Shown here piece by piece: positions 1 through 9,138 of a stretch of DNA of 64,000 nt. A program made the translations under genes and the position numbers. The stretch spans positions 62,001 to 126,000 of the forward strand of contig RXJR01000023.1 of the NCBI GenBank assembly GCA_003963305.1. Reading direction: 5' to 3'. The notes beneath the pieces were generated by a model that was not told the origin of the DNA, ran no database searches, and saw only the letters and a list, made by a program, of their open reading frames with translations. Numbering within the stretch: the stretch's first letter is position 1; each line of letters starts with the position of its first letter. Source of the stretch: Candidatus Melainabacteria bacterium. Lineage in GTDB: Bacteria; Cyanobacteriota; Vampirovibrionia; Obscuribacterales; Obscuribacteraceae.

Positions 1-55
1 TAAAACACACTGCAATCATACGGAACTTGAGCGGGTCGGCTTGTAATTTAAACGA
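1..55. repeat. Direct repeat copy 1 (GH26-like gene flank)
   Basis: These first 55 bases align without gaps to 828-882, with 39 of 55 positions identical by eye. The second copy begins two bases after the stop codon of the short GH26-like gene, so this copy probably also lies just after the stop of another paralogue left of the window. That placement is inference. No known regulatory motif is recognised in it. Confidence 0.55.
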
Positions 56-141
56 TCTGCTTAAGTGACGTCACTACGTACAAAGCTCGCACGAAAGTCC
101 ATCCAATAAAGCAGCAGCAGCTAAGTAGGAGCACCTCCAAC

Positions 142-825
142 ATGAGACTAGAGTCCGATGAACAATTCACGAAATTCTCCGCACCTGGCAAAGAGACAAT
201 GTCACTCGTATCTCTAGAAACCATGAAGGATGCACGCCTCACAAACAAAATGAATTCGGAACAACTTCCGACCGTTATTGTTTTCGACGATTCCAATCAG
301 CAACGCGTCGCAGACTCGAGTGCATTGGCAGGGAATCAAAGTCCACTACTGGACGATCCTGATTCGCCGTGGTACAAACTCAGTTTGCTCGGGGACCGTC
401 CAGTAAACAGCAAGGTGATTCCTGATCAACCGGTAGATAACGATGCGATGCAAGACGTGCAGGCTAATCCGCAGAACGCCGCATCGAACCAGCCGAAAAT
501 GCTCTGGAGTGCAGAACGCAACATCGAGATGTCACAAGTTGGTGGGCGCCAGGACACTCAACACTTCTGGCCGGGTGCAGACTATGTCGATGAACCGGAG
601 CCAGACCACTCTGAAAATGAAGGAAACGATTTCGAATCGATTGAGGAGTTAGCGAAACCGGTTGGAGACTTCGCTCGCCAGGTTGGCAACTCACTGATAG
701 CGCCGGAAACGTCCATCAATCGCGGTGAAGTAACTGCACAACAAATCGACGATTGGTGGCGAAGCGCATTCAGCATTCTCGAGAGAGGACACGGTGACAT
801 GAACATAAGAAGCGACGGGTTCTGA
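142..825 (+). CDS. Shortened GH26-like glycoside hydrolase relative, probably catalytically dead
   Basis: The last ~115 residues (about 113-227) match the second half of the GH26-like domains of the 765-residue protein at 2991: FWPGADYVD corresponds to YWPGAKYVD, APETSIN to VSETGVN, and DDWWRSAF to ADWWRSAF. The equivalent of the nucleophile Glu is kept (PETS), but the half of the barrel with the acid/base Glu is absent, replaced by ~100 residues of low similarity. No signal peptide is visible. An AGGAG ribosome site lies 10 bases before the ATG. It is flanked by the two copies of a 55-bp direct repeat, which suggests birth by tandem duplication followed by decay. It may be a pseudogene that is still open, or a binding-only relative. 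Confidence 0.6.
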   Translation: MRLESDEQFTKFSAPGKETMSLVSLETMKDARLTNKMNSEQLPTVIVFDDSNQQRVADSSALAGNQSPLLDDPDSPWYKLSLLGDRPVNSKVIPDQPVDNDAMQDVQANPQNAASNQPKMLWSAERNIEMSQVGGRQDTQHFWPGADYVDEPEPDHSENEGNDFESIEELAKPVGDFARQVGNSLIAPETSINRGEVTAQQIDDWWRSAFSILERGHGDMNIRSDGF

Positions 826-827
826 TC

Positions 828-882
828 TAAAACTAATTGCAAGCATACCTAACTTCAAGAACACAGCTTGAAATCTAAACGA
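828..882. repeat. Direct repeat copy 2 and orphan gene leader
   Basis: Gapless match (39/55) to bases 1-55. It is followed by a strong ribosome site (GAGGAGAGG, 883-890 region) and an ATG at 895 that opens a frame of only 28 codons, ending at 981 inside the 3' end of the opposite-strand hydrolase. This looks like the leader of a third tandem GH26-like gene whose body has been lost. The loss is inferred from the leftover leader only. Confidence 0.5.
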
Positions 883-901
883 GGAGAGGAAATAATGCTC
901 G

Positions 902-2644
902 CTACAATGTCGGAATCACGATATACGACTGATGTTGCGAATCGTGGAATATCGTTTGCCTTGCCACTTTCCAGTCATTAAGATCGGCATATGCATGTTG
1001 AATTGCCGAAGTATTTGGAGTTCGTCCAAAATGTGGGAAGTTTGAGCTGGCTATGGTTACTCTGATTCGATGTCCTTTTCTAAAGAGTGCAGCAGTCCAC
1101 CCAATATCAAGATTAAATTCGTAAACCTTTTCCGGTTCAAGCAAATCAGGCTCACTGAGCGAGTTTCTACGACTTGCCCTGACAATACTATTGACGATAT
1201 TTATCGACAATCCGCATTCTGCGACATCACACAACATTACAGCGAAGTCCGTATCATCTGCAGTTGATGATGCGTAGAATCTCGCTTTCACTAGCCCCAA
1301 TACGGTCAGATCTTTTTCGAGAACTTCTGACGTGTACACGAGAACATCATTTCGAATTTCATTCTTGCGCTGACTCATTGGACCCATAGGGGCCAGGTCC
1401 TCGACGCAACAGCTATGTCCGCCCTGACTCAAAACCGGCGCCGAGGGGTCATGCAAATATACATCCCAGGGCTCATCACCGGGAAGGTCAGTGGAGAGTG
1501 TTCCATCACCACTTAGTGAATTTGCTCTACCACCAGAATGCAAATAGTAAGTTCTATCAGTGGTACCAGTCGGAGGCCAGGAGTCAAAGCTGCTCCATTC
1601 ATTTGCGTTTAGAACAAATACTTGCACTTTCGGACCATCCTTGTGGTCTAAAGGTAAGTAGCCCATGTGCCTGTCCAACCAGTGCAATTGCAGCGGATTG
1701 ACTATGTTCCGCGCCTGACTGCCAAAATCACTCGATCCAACGTGCTGCTGCCACGGCAAATGGTGCCATGGTCCAATCACGAGTTTTTGTTCGCCTCGGC
1801 TGGGATCGGACTGCTGCAGCTTATCCATCTCAATAAAGTTGTTAATGGTTCCCGTAATGAACACGTCGTACCAGCCACCTACGTGCAAAACTGGAACAGC
1901 TACTTGCGAGTAACAGTTGCGGATCGATTTTGCACTCCAGTAGTCATCGTAGGTGTCATGGTCAAGCCAATCTACATAATATGGTGCGTACTTTCTAGCA
2001 TCGCATACGGTATCAACAACTGGAGTTGCAAAATATGGCCCAGGAAGCGACATGAATGTCGACCAGAGCTTCTTCTGTAAGTCAAAGTTACCGGCGCGGC
2101 GAGCCGTGTCCTGACACAGATACAGCACCCAGGACTGAATAAACGCTTGCGAAAAGGCGCCGCCCTCGTATGTCCAACGGTCGAAAAAATCTGAAGCAGT
2201 CATTGCTGGAATGATTGTCTTAAGCCCGCGTGGCTTAGTTGCAGCCGTCTGCAATTGAATTGCGCCAGGATATGAAAAACCATACATTGCCACGTTCCCG
2301 TTGGACCCTTCCAGATTCGCAGCCCACTCGACGGTGTCGTGGCCATCTGCAGCTTCAGAATCATATGGAGTAAAGACGCCTTCCGAGGAATAGCGTCCGC
2401 GGCAGTCTTGTATCACGACCATGTATCCGTAGCGGGCATACCAGGATGGATTCAGAAACACAGTGTTCTGTGCCATGGATTTGTCATACGGCGTCCGCAT
2501 CAACAGCACTGGCAACGGCTCAGCTACATCGGGGCGATAGATGTCAGCAAACAGCGTTACGCCATCGCGCATTCGAACCGGCAAGTCCTTCTGCACAGTT
2601 ATGTTTTTGTGCCGCACCGGCGGCACGGTGATGTCAACAGACAT
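902..2644 (-). CDS. CocE/NonD family (X-Pro dipeptidyl-peptidase S15-like) hydrolase
   Basis: Serine alpha/beta hydrolase of 580 residues, like cocaine esterase and related acyl hydrolases. The nucleophile is S124 in GFSYPG, the acid is probably D260 in VGGWYD and the base H295 in GPWHH, in the usual family order; the C-terminal third would be the jelly-roll X-Pro C domain (e.g. DIGWTAALFRKGHRIRV). Usual family length is about 550-600, so it appears complete. No signal peptide is seen, so it is likely cytoplasmic. The ATG is preceded by GGAG five bases upstream. It stands between two GH26-like genes on the opposite strand, with no clear functional link. Natural substrate unknown: esters or amides are both possible. 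Confidence 0.85.
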   Translation of the reverse strand: MSVDITVPPVRHKNITVQKDLPVRMRDGVTLFADIYRPDVAEPLPVLLMRTPYDKSMAQNTVFLNPSWYARYGYMVVIQDCRGRYSSEGVFTPYDSEAADGHDTVEWAANLEGSNGNVAMYGFSYPGAIQLQTAATKPRGLKTIIPAMTASDFFDRWTYEGGAFSQAFIQSWVLYLCQDTARRAGNFDLQKKLWSTFMSLPGPYFATPVVDTVCDARKYAPYYVDWLDHDTYDDYWSAKSIRNCYSQVAVPVLHVGGWYDVFITGTINNFIEMDKLQQSDPSRGEQKLVIGPWHHLPWQQHVGSSDFGSQARNIVNPLQLHWLDRHMGYLPLDHKDGPKVQVFVLNANEWSSFDSWPPTGTTDRTYYLHSGGRANSLSGDGTLSTDLPGDEPWDVYLHDPSAPVLSQGGHSCCVEDLAPMGPMSQRKNEIRNDVLVYTSEVLEKDLTVLGLVKARFYASSTADDTDFAVMLCDVAECGLSINIVNSIVRASRRNSLSEPDLLEPEKVYEFNLDIGWTAALFRKGHRIRVTIASSNFPHFGRTPNTSAIQHAYADLNDWKVARQTIFHDSQHQSYIVIPTL

Positions 2645-2990
2645 TCCGACTCCATTCGTACTGTTTCAGACCTGTCACCAGGCAGAATACAGCACTCGCT
2701 CCAAAAAAGTCTGGAAATGCACTAAGAGAGGGTTTCCCCTCTCAGCGCTTGCCCTTAAATTTTGCAGCAGAGGGACATAACATCTCCGCTCCTTCGATAA
2801 TCTTGCTCCAAGATTGTGTCGAAAAAATGTCAACTCCATGAAGCCAGCGATGAAAATCTTTCAGCTATTCCTTTTCACTTGCCACAGTTTCGACACACAT
2901 TCATCACAACAAGATCATAGATGTCATGGTTCACTGCAAATGTGATTTTTCCAATCGCACACTTACCACCCCTGCGAGGAACCTCTTACT
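2645..2990. other. Divergent intergenic region, 346 bp
   Basis: Lies between the divergent CocE-type hydrolase and the large GH26-like gene, so it must carry two promoters. It is AT-rich near 2760-2960. I see no convincing -35/-10 pair, repeat or RNA gene. The rightward gene has a GAGGAAC ribosome site ending about 10 bases before its ATG. Confidence 0.5.
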
Positions 2991-5288
2991 ATGCGAATGG
3001 ACGCCACCAGTGAACAACAGGCAGAATCCTCAGCCCGACGAATCGACCACAGCGCGCTCATCTCTCTCAGCGACTTTCAACAAGCACATGTGAAAAGTTC
3101 TGGTACGACAAAGGAGCCTGAAAAATTTCTGGACCTTGGAAAAAGCAGCGACTTGTACAAGTTGGATGATCCTCTGGCCGATTTCCATAAAACTCCCACA
3201 CATAGACTGACTAGCGATACTGAAGCTCACCAGCATAAGTTTCTTTTTGGCGGCAATGCTCATGGGACGCTCGACTCCTTAGAGTCAGCAATCGGCGGCA
3301 AAGCGAATCTTGAAATGTTCCCTGTAAAACCCGGCAACAGAGAACAAATGGATCATATCCGAACCGATTTAGCCAAGGGCGTCACGCCCGAAATTTCACT
3401 AAATGGAGAGTTCTTTCGTGGCGGTGATAAAGCCATTGCCACCGGACGATACGACAAACAACTGACACAAATGGCGCACGAATTGAGCCAAATGAAAAAC
3501 CCGGACGGGACCAAAGCCGAGATCTTAATGCGCTTTGGCAAAGAAATGGATCTTCAACACAAGTTTGTGGGGACCGGGCAGGATTATGTCAATGCCTTTC
3601 AAAGGGTACATGACGTGTTCCAAAATGCTGGTGCAGACAACGTAAAAATGGTCTGGTGCCCGACGAAAAAAGTCGATCCAAGCGAACTGGCAAACGAAGC
3701 GAACCCAGACAAGTATTGGCCCGGTTCAAAATACGTAGACGTGATTGGTCCCGATGGATACAGCCCAAAACACAAAGAAGAAAGTTTCCAAAAAATATTC
3801 GAACCGTTCGTTGACCTGGCAAAACGCACAGGCAAGCCATTTATGTCGTCGGAAACCGGCATACACACTGATGGTATGACAGAAAAGCAAAAGAGCGACT
3901 GGTGGCAAAAAGCCTTCGACTACGTAAAAAATGAGCGAGACAAGGGCACCGATATAATGGGTGTAGGCGGATTTTTCCGTCACCCGGAAACGAACGAGAC
4001 GTTGAGCGACAACCAGCGCAAAGTTCTCTCGCATACATTCATCAAGGCTGAAGGCACCACGGGCAGTGGCGGCGATGCTGTGAGACCACCTCACGAACCG
4101 CCTCACTCCGATCATCATGGACACGATCCTGATCATCATGGGCACCCCCCTGATCATCCTGGACATCACCCACCGACCGACCATGAGCCGCCCGGTCACG
4201 ACAGACCGCACCATTGTCACCCCCACCATCCGGGACACAAACCTCCAACCGACGGTCCCATCCCACCAGATCAGGGGCACAGACCGCCAATTGACGGACC
4301 GCTCCCACCTGATCACAGCCCCATCCCGCCAGTGATCGACCCAATTTACCACCCCCCACCTGATCACATCCCCGTCCCGCCAGTGGTCGACCCAATCGAT
4401 CCACCTCCGCCCCCGCCTGGGAGCAACCCGCCAGCCGACATTCTTTTCGGTGGCTACACGAGCGGCAGTTGGCGCGGTAATGAAGCGCGAGACGCGTTAG
4501 ATCGCGAAATCGGCGGAAAAGCGGAACTTGAACAATTCTATAGACCGATGGGAGGTTCCATTACAGACCTGAAAAATTACATTCAGGGCGATCTTGACCG
4601 AGGCATTTTGCCCGAGGTCTCACTCAACCCGAGAAAAAATGATTTCAACTATACCGACATTGCATCAGGTAAACACGACCAATACTTTCGCGACCTCGCG
4701 ACTCAGCTCGGAAACATGAAAGACGCAAAAGGCAATCCCGCCGAAATTTTGATGCGTCCAGGTTGGGAGTTCAATCTTCGCTGGATGAAAAACATGGGCA
4801 CAAGCGAACAGTACGTTGCTGCTTTCCAGCACATGCACGATATCTTTCAGCAGGAAGGAGCCAATAATGTCAAATTCGTATGGAGTCCAGGCTCCAAGTT
4901 AGACATGTCAGGACTTGGCAGCGAGCCCGATCTCCAACATTACTGGCCCGGAGCTAAATACGTTGACGTAGTTGGACCCGACGGATACTGCAATCGAGAC
5001 CAAAGTTTCGAGCAAATTTTCAACCCCGCAATGGATTTAGCCCAGCGCATCGGGAAGTCATTTATGGTCTCAGAAACCGGCGTTAACCGAGAAGCCATGA
5101 CGGAGGAACAAACCGCTGATTGGTGGCGCAGTGCTTTCGAAACACTCCAGCGAAGGCAAGCTGCGGGACTGGATGTGACGGGAGTTGCCGCCTTTATGAA
5201 GGCTGGAGATTTCGGCTGGGGCTACTTTGATTACAACATCAGTAAAGGAGCTGAACAAGACACACTTCGCGATACCTTCTTGCAATGA
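2991..5288 (+). CDS. Two-domain GH26-like glycoside hydrolase with His/Pro-rich linker
   Basis: 765 residues with two GH26-like (beta-mannanase-type, clan GH-A) domains at about 86-350 and 484-765. In each domain both catalytic glutamates are visible: acid/base E185 (RFGKEMD) and nucleophile E288 (SSETG) in the first, E593 (RPGWEFN) and E695 (VSETG) in the second. Each also has the W-x-P strand and Y-W-P-G-x-K-Y-V-D-V-x-G-P-D-G-Y block. Residues 366-480 are a linker of His, Pro, Asp and Gly repeats (H-H-G-H, P-P-D-H), which could bind metal ions; that is inference. No signal peptide or anchor is seen, so the route to polysaccharide outside the cell is unclear. The N-terminal 85 residues resemble nothing known to me. 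Substrate (mannan, glucan or other) cannot be read from sequence. Confidence 0.75.
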   Translation: MRMDATSEQQAESSARRIDHSALISLSDFQQAHVKSSGTTKEPEKFLDLGKSSDLYKLDDPLADFHKTPTHRLTSDTEAHQHKFLFGGNAHGTLDSLESAIGGKANLEMFPVKPGNREQMDHIRTDLAKGVTPEISLNGEFFRGGDKAIATGRYDKQLTQMAHELSQMKNPDGTKAEILMRFGKEMDLQHKFVGTGQDYVNAFQRVHDVFQNAGADNVKMVWCPTKKVDPSELANEANPDKYWPGSKYVDVIGPDGYSPKHKEESFQKIFEPFVDLAKRTGKPFMSSETGIHTDGMTEKQKSDWWQKAFDYVKNERDKGTDIMGVGGFFRHPETNETLSDNQRKVLSHTFIKAEGTTGSGGDAVRPPHEPPHSDHHGHDPDHHGHPPDHPGHHPPTDHEPPGHDRPHHCHPHHPGHKPPTDGPIPPDQGHRPPIDGPLPPDHSPIPPVIDPIYHPPPDHIPVPPVVDPIDPPPPPPGSNPPADILFGGYTSGSWRGNEARDALDREIGGKAELEQFYRPMGGSITDLKNYIQGDLDRGILPEVSLNPRKNDFNYTDIASGKHDQYFRDLATQLGNMKDAKGNPAEILMRPGWEFNLRWMKNMGTSEQYVAAFQHMHDIFQQEGANNVKFVWSPGSKLDMSGLGSEPDLQHYWPGAKYVDVVGPDGYCNRDQSFEQIFNPAMDLAQRIGKSFMVSETGVNREAMTEEQTADWWRSAFETLQRRQAAGLDVTGVAAFMKAGDFGWGYFDYNISKGAEQDTLRDTFLQ

Positions 5289-5376
5289 CCGCGAAAACCC
5301 TGAGATGTATCGGGCCGTTACCACGGTCACGGCTCGATTCTTGCTATAGTTTTAGTTCGCAAACACGGACACTAAA

Positions 5377-6066
5377 ATGGCAAAGATTCTACTTGTTGAA
5401 GACGATACAGTTCTCGCAGCGACCATCGAAAGTTGGTTAGTAAGCGAGCACCACATGGTTGACGTCGTGTATGACGGAGAAAGTGGTTGGGACCATCTTT
5501 GCCTCGGCGGATTCGATCTTGCCATTCTGGATTGGAATCTTCCCCAAGTTAGCGGCGTAGACTTGTGCAAACGTTATAGAAAACAAAAAGGTATAGCACC
5601 AATCATCATGCTAACGGGACGAAGTGCCATCGCTGAAAAGGAGGAAGGACTGGACTCTGGCGCTGATGATTATCTCACCAAACCGTTCAACATGAAGGAG
5701 TTGACAGCTCGAATCAGAGCGCTGCTAAGACGACCGCCGATGGTTCTATCGAACATCATGCAGGTAGACGATATCATCGTCGATTCTGCTAAGCATCGGG
5801 TCACGAAGCGCGGTACAGAAATTCACTTGAGCCCACGTGACTTTGCTCTTATTGAATTTCTCATGCGTCATCAGGATGAGGTTTTCAGCGCAACCGCTCT
5901 TGTTCAAAGAGTCTGGCAAACAGACAATTATGCAACCGGTGATGCTGTGCGTACCGCAATAAAACGCATACGACAGCAATTAGATGACAGTGCCGACGAG
6001 GGAAGTTCGATCATTGAAAACATTCCACGCGTAGGTTACCGACTACGCAAGACGCGACAACAATAA
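5377..6066 (+). CDS. OmpR/PhoB family response regulator
   Basis: Two-component transcription factor of 229 residues. The receiver domain (about 3-115) has the acidic pair E8-D9-D10, the phosphoacceptor D52 (ILDWNLP), T80 and K102 (LTKPF). A winged-helix DNA-binding domain follows (about 128-225), with LSPRDFALIEFLM and the C-terminal NIPRVGYRLR hairpin typical of OmpR/PhoB members. Length is normal. No histidine kinase is next to it, so it is an orphan regulator here. Downstream is a convergent permease with a hairpin repeat between them. Its targets are unknown. Confidence 0.93.
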   Translation: MAKILLVEDDTVLAATIESWLVSEHHMVDVVYDGESGWDHLCLGGFDLAILDWNLPQVSGVDLCKRYRKQKGIAPIIMLTGRSAIAEKEEGLDSGADDYLTKPFNMKELTARIRALLRRPPMVLSNIMQVDDIIVDSAKHRVTKRGTEIHLSPRDFALIEFLMRHQDEVFSATALVQRVWQTDNYATGDAVRTAIKRIRQQLDDSADEGSSIIENIPRVGYRLRKTRQQ

Positions 6067-6194
6067 TTGCCACGAGTTCAGGCAACAACTGTCGCCACGA
6101 GTTTACAGAGGACCAGAGTGCGCTTGCATCGACTGCTTTGCTCAGTAGTCGTAGTAAGTGCACGTACTGGTATGCTGACGAGCACAGGTTAAGT

Positions 6195-6261
6195 GCAGCC
6201 GTCCCGGCTGCGCCCATCATGGCGGATGCGGTCCATGCAGCCGGGACGGCTGCGCTCCATG
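6195..6261. repeat. Hairpin repeat pair (GGGAC-centred palindromes), head to head
   Basis: Two 17-bp elements, 6195-6211 (GCAGCCGTCCCGGCTGC) and 6237-6253 (GCAGCCGGGACGGCTGC), are inverted copies of each other; each is a 7-bp stem around three bases. The second is flanked on the right by CGCTCCATG and the left by GGTCCATG. The same design, with a two-base-pair compensatory change in the stem and the same S-TCCATG flank, recurs five times at 51967-52157. Both places are convergent gene ends. Likely a transcription-termination or REP-like element. Confidence 0.7.
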
Positions 6262-6283
6262 GGGCGGGACCATGAGGGAGTGG

Positions 6284-7693
6284 TCAGGCGGAGGGAATCA
6301 AATCTTCCGGCTTGGTTGCAGCTCCATCAGCCTTGGCTAATTTGCTGTGATGACGGCTGTAGGTGAAGTAGATAATCAAGCCCACTGGCAGGGTCACACA
6401 ATAAACCTGGAGAACCAGATGACCCAAATGTCCCATCAAGATTACGCAACCGACAGTAGCGAGTAACGCAACGAGCGGATTAACCAGCTTCAAACGCCAC
6501 GCACCAATTCCGACGAACATGAAGGCTACCAGCGTTCCCAGCACCATCATGTCGGCGATTTCGCCAAACGGCACCAGCCCTGCGGTAAGGGCAACGATTG
6601 TTCCGTTCAAAGCGATGCCGACAACCGGATTGCCTTTGTTTGTTTTCTTGAAAATGGGCGGAAGCAATCCGTCTTCAGCCATATTTCTGAAGATGCGCGG
6701 ACCGCCCATACAAAGAACCAGAAGGACGTTGAAGATACCGAGCACGGCACCAAAGGAGATAAATTTCGAGGTCCATTCTTCGCCTGCGTTAGCGAGCAGT
6801 TTTGCAAGCGGTGCAGCGGCTTCGTTGCCGACGAAGAGCGGATTTCCTACACCATTGATGAAACATGGTGCCAGTCCCGTAGCTACAGCCATGACTGTGA
6901 CATAGAGGAATGCCACGATGCCCACACACAGTACGGTAGCCAATCTCGTATCTTTCAAACTTTTGGATTCACGCGCAAATGTGAATAGCGCATCGAATCC
7001 GACATAAGGGAAAACCGCAAGAGCTGCGCCTTTCAAAACGCCATCCCAACCTTTCGGCATAAATGGAGTCCAGTTGGCAGGGTTTACGTGTCTTGCACCG
7101 ACCGCCAGGAACATGACTAGCAGACCCAGTTTCAGACAGACGAGTATAAAGTTCAACTTAGCCGATTTGCTGACGCCACCAAACATCAAAATCAGTGTGA
7201 CGACAGTTACAACCGCAACAGCAACGATGTTGATGCCAAAATGAAATCCGTCCGGTCCATTCACTGGTCCCGCCCAGAACTGAGGTAGCGTGTATCCCAG
7301 CGACGTCTTCAGATATTCGCCCCAGGCAATCGACACAGCCGACGAACCAAAGCTGTATTCCAGAAAGAGACCAAAGGCGACTATCCAGGCAAACAACTCA
7401 CCGAGCGAATGATAGACGTAACTGTATGCGGAAACACCGTGGGTGACGCGGCGAGAAAACTGGTCGTAGCAGACCGCCACCATCGAGATGACAAAGCCCG
7501 TGATTAAAAATGAGAGGATGCCTGCCGGACCCGCTTTACCGGCGATGATTCCCGGCATGGCAAAAATTCCCGCCCCGATCGTGGCGCCAATGCCGAGCGC
7601 TGTCAGCATTATCCAGCCGAGATGTTTCGGGGTGTCATCCGAGTCCGCTAATACAGCAGGGGTACAGCGAAACAATGATGTCATTAAGGGCAT
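6284..7693 (-). CDS. APC superfamily amino acid permease
   Basis: Inner-membrane amino acid transporter of 469 residues with about 12-13 hydrophobic segments. The N-terminus carries the APC signature GIGATIGAGIFAMPG (about 34-48), and a conserved P-Y-V-G-F-D-A-L-F-T-F-A-x-E segment lies mid-protein, as in cationic amino acid transporters (CAT-like, YfnA-like). Length is usual for the family. An AAGGAT ribosome site lies just ahead of the ATG; a second Met at codon 4 is also possible. It is a single gene. Substrate is not certain: cationic or branched amino acids are both reasonable. Confidence 0.9.
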   Translation of the reverse strand: MPLMTSLFRCTPAVLADSDDTPKHLGWIMLTALGIGATIGAGIFAMPGIIAGKAGPAGILSFLITGFVISMVAVCYDQFSRRVTHGVSAYSYVYHSLGELFAWIVAFGLFLEYSFGSSAVSIAWGEYLKTSLGYTLPQFWAGPVNGPDGFHFGINIVAVAVVTVVTLILMFGGVSKSAKLNFILVCLKLGLLVMFLAVGARHVNPANWTPFMPKGWDGVLKGAALAVFPYVGFDALFTFARESKSLKDTRLATVLCVGIVAFLYVTVMAVATGLAPCFINGVGNPLFVGNEAAAPLAKLLANAGEEWTSKFISFGAVLGIFNVLLVLCMGGPRIFRNMAEDGLLPPIFKKTNKGNPVVGIALNGTIVALTAGLVPFGEIADMMVLGTLVAFMFVGIGAWRLKLVNPLVALLATVGCVILMGHLGHLVLQVYCVTLPVGLIIYFTYSRHHSKLAKADGAATKPEDLIPSA

Positions 7694-7829
7694 TTTGTGA
7701 ATCCTTAAACAAACGGGTGTGACAAGCGGTTGACCGATAGACGCCTTGGATAATGGGGTGAAGCTTAGCCATTTCCTGGAAATGCTAGCATGACGGGTTC
7801 GAGACGTAATGAGCGAGGAGACGTTTTCA

Positions 7830-9068
7830 ATGAAAATCCAGAAAGCTGCGGTTGTAGGAGCCGGTGCAATGGGCTGCGGAATCGCTCAAGTGCTGAGCCA
7901 AGCCGGCATCGAAGTGATTTTGAAAGACATCGAGCAGTCATTTGTCGAACGGGGACTTGCCAACATCAAGCGTATGTACGACTCGCGCGTCAAAAAGGAA
8001 GTTCTCACCCAGCAGCAAGCCGATGAACTGTTCGGACTAATCAAGGGTTCAACTGATTTCAACGGGTTCAACAACGTCGACCTGGTCATCGAAGCCGCTC
8101 TAGAAAAGATCGACGTCAAGCTCGACATCTTCAAGACTCTTGACGAGGTATGCCCTTCCCGCGCCATCCTCGCTTCTAATACGTCAGCCCTGTCTATCTC
8201 TGAGATCGCATCCGCCACTAAACGCCCTGAGAAGGTGGTGGGCATGCACTTCTTCAACCCAGCTCAATTTATGAAACTGGTGGAAGTAATTCCAGGCGTC
8301 AAAACTTCAGATGAAACCGTCAAAGTAGCTCTTGACCTGTGCAAGCAACTCGGAAAAACTCCTGTCCGTGTGCGTGAGTGCCCGGGTTTCCTGGTCAACC
8401 GCATTCTCTTCCCTTATATGAATGAGGCCATCTACGTTCTGCAGGAAGGCTCAGCCACGCCTGAAGAGGTAGACCGGGCAGCTGTAGAATTCGGTTTGCC
8501 AATGGGTCCTTTCACCTTATTCGACATGACCGGCATAGACATTTGCGGTCACGTCGTCGAATTTCTCTATAGTGAATACGGTCCGCGCTTCGAAACCGCA
8601 CCGCTTTTGACATTGATGATGAAAGAAGGTCAGTTGGGTCAAAAATCCGGCGCTGGCTTCTACATGCACGAGAAGGGTCAACCGGCTCAAAAAGATGCGC
8701 CCAAGGCAATCAATCCAAAGCTGGAGAAATTGACAAAAGAAGTGGGTGCTCCTGCCGCGAAAACTTCAGGCAAATTCGATGTCTATCGCGTCCTTCTGCC
8801 AATGTTGAACGAAGCCCTTTATGCAATTCAAGAACAAGTTGTCACCGCTGGTGATGTCGACATAGCAATGGCAAATGGCTGCGGACTAAATCGCGGACTG
8901 CTCACGATAGCCGAAGAGAAAGGGCTGGACTGGTGTTTGAGCCAGATGGAAATGTATCAAAAGCAGCACGGCGAACGATTCCGTCCATCGTGGTTATTGA
9001 GACAGCTGGTGCGCGCTAACATCCATGATTTCTCGCAGCTCGGAAAAACACCAGCAGCGGTGCATTAG
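7830..9068 (+). CDS. 3-hydroxyacyl-CoA dehydrogenase (FadB/PaaH-like, stand-alone)
   Basis: NAD-dependent oxidation of 3-hydroxyacyl-CoA to 3-ketoacyl-CoA, in fatty acid or butyrate-type pathways. The Rossmann motif GAGAMGCGIAQ is near residue 9, the family catalytic His is in GMHFFNP, and the substrate Ser/Asn are in SNTSALSIS. A second C-terminal 3HCDH domain follows (VYRVLLPMLNEALYAIQE), giving 412 residues: the dehydrogenase half of FadB without the hydratase. I start at the ATG at 7830 because GAGGAG lies nine bases upstream; an in-frame ATG seven codons earlier (7809) has no ribosome site. No thiolase or crotonase gene is near it, so the pathway is not fixed by context. Confidence 0.9.
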   Translation: MKIQKAAVVGAGAMGCGIAQVLSQAGIEVILKDIEQSFVERGLANIKRMYDSRVKKEVLTQQQADELFGLIKGSTDFNGFNNVDLVIEAALEKIDVKLDIFKTLDEVCPSRAILASNTSALSISEIASATKRPEKVVGMHFFNPAQFMKLVEVIPGVKTSDETVKVALDLCKQLGKTPVRVRECPGFLVNRILFPYMNEAIYVLQEGSATPEEVDRAAVEFGLPMGPFTLFDMTGIDICGHVVEFLYSEYGPRFETAPLLTLMMKEGQLGQKSGAGFYMHEKGQPAQKDAPKAINPKLEKLTKEVGAPAAKTSGKFDVYRVLLPMLNEALYAIQEQVVTAGDVDIAMANGCGLNRGLLTIAEEKGLDWCLSQMEMYQKQHGERFRPSWLLRQLVRANIHDFSQLGKTPAAVH

Positions 9069-9138
9069 AGCTCAGAGTTAGCAATATCATTGCCAGAGGG
9101 TAAAATAACGATTGTGAGACTGTGAGGAAGGGGTTGCA

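Noticed and set aside
120-145. Ribosome sites of the two GH26-like genes lying inside tiny inverted repeats (GGAG-CAC-CTCC and GAGG-AA-CCTC)
   Set aside because: Stems of four base pairs are too short to be convincing and occur easily by chance near purine-rich sites.
3726-4404. Long open frames on the minus strand across the His/Pro linker, rich in Arg, Trp and Val
   Set aside because: They are the antisense of a biased-codon repeat in a clear gene, with no ribosome site and no similarity to known proteins.
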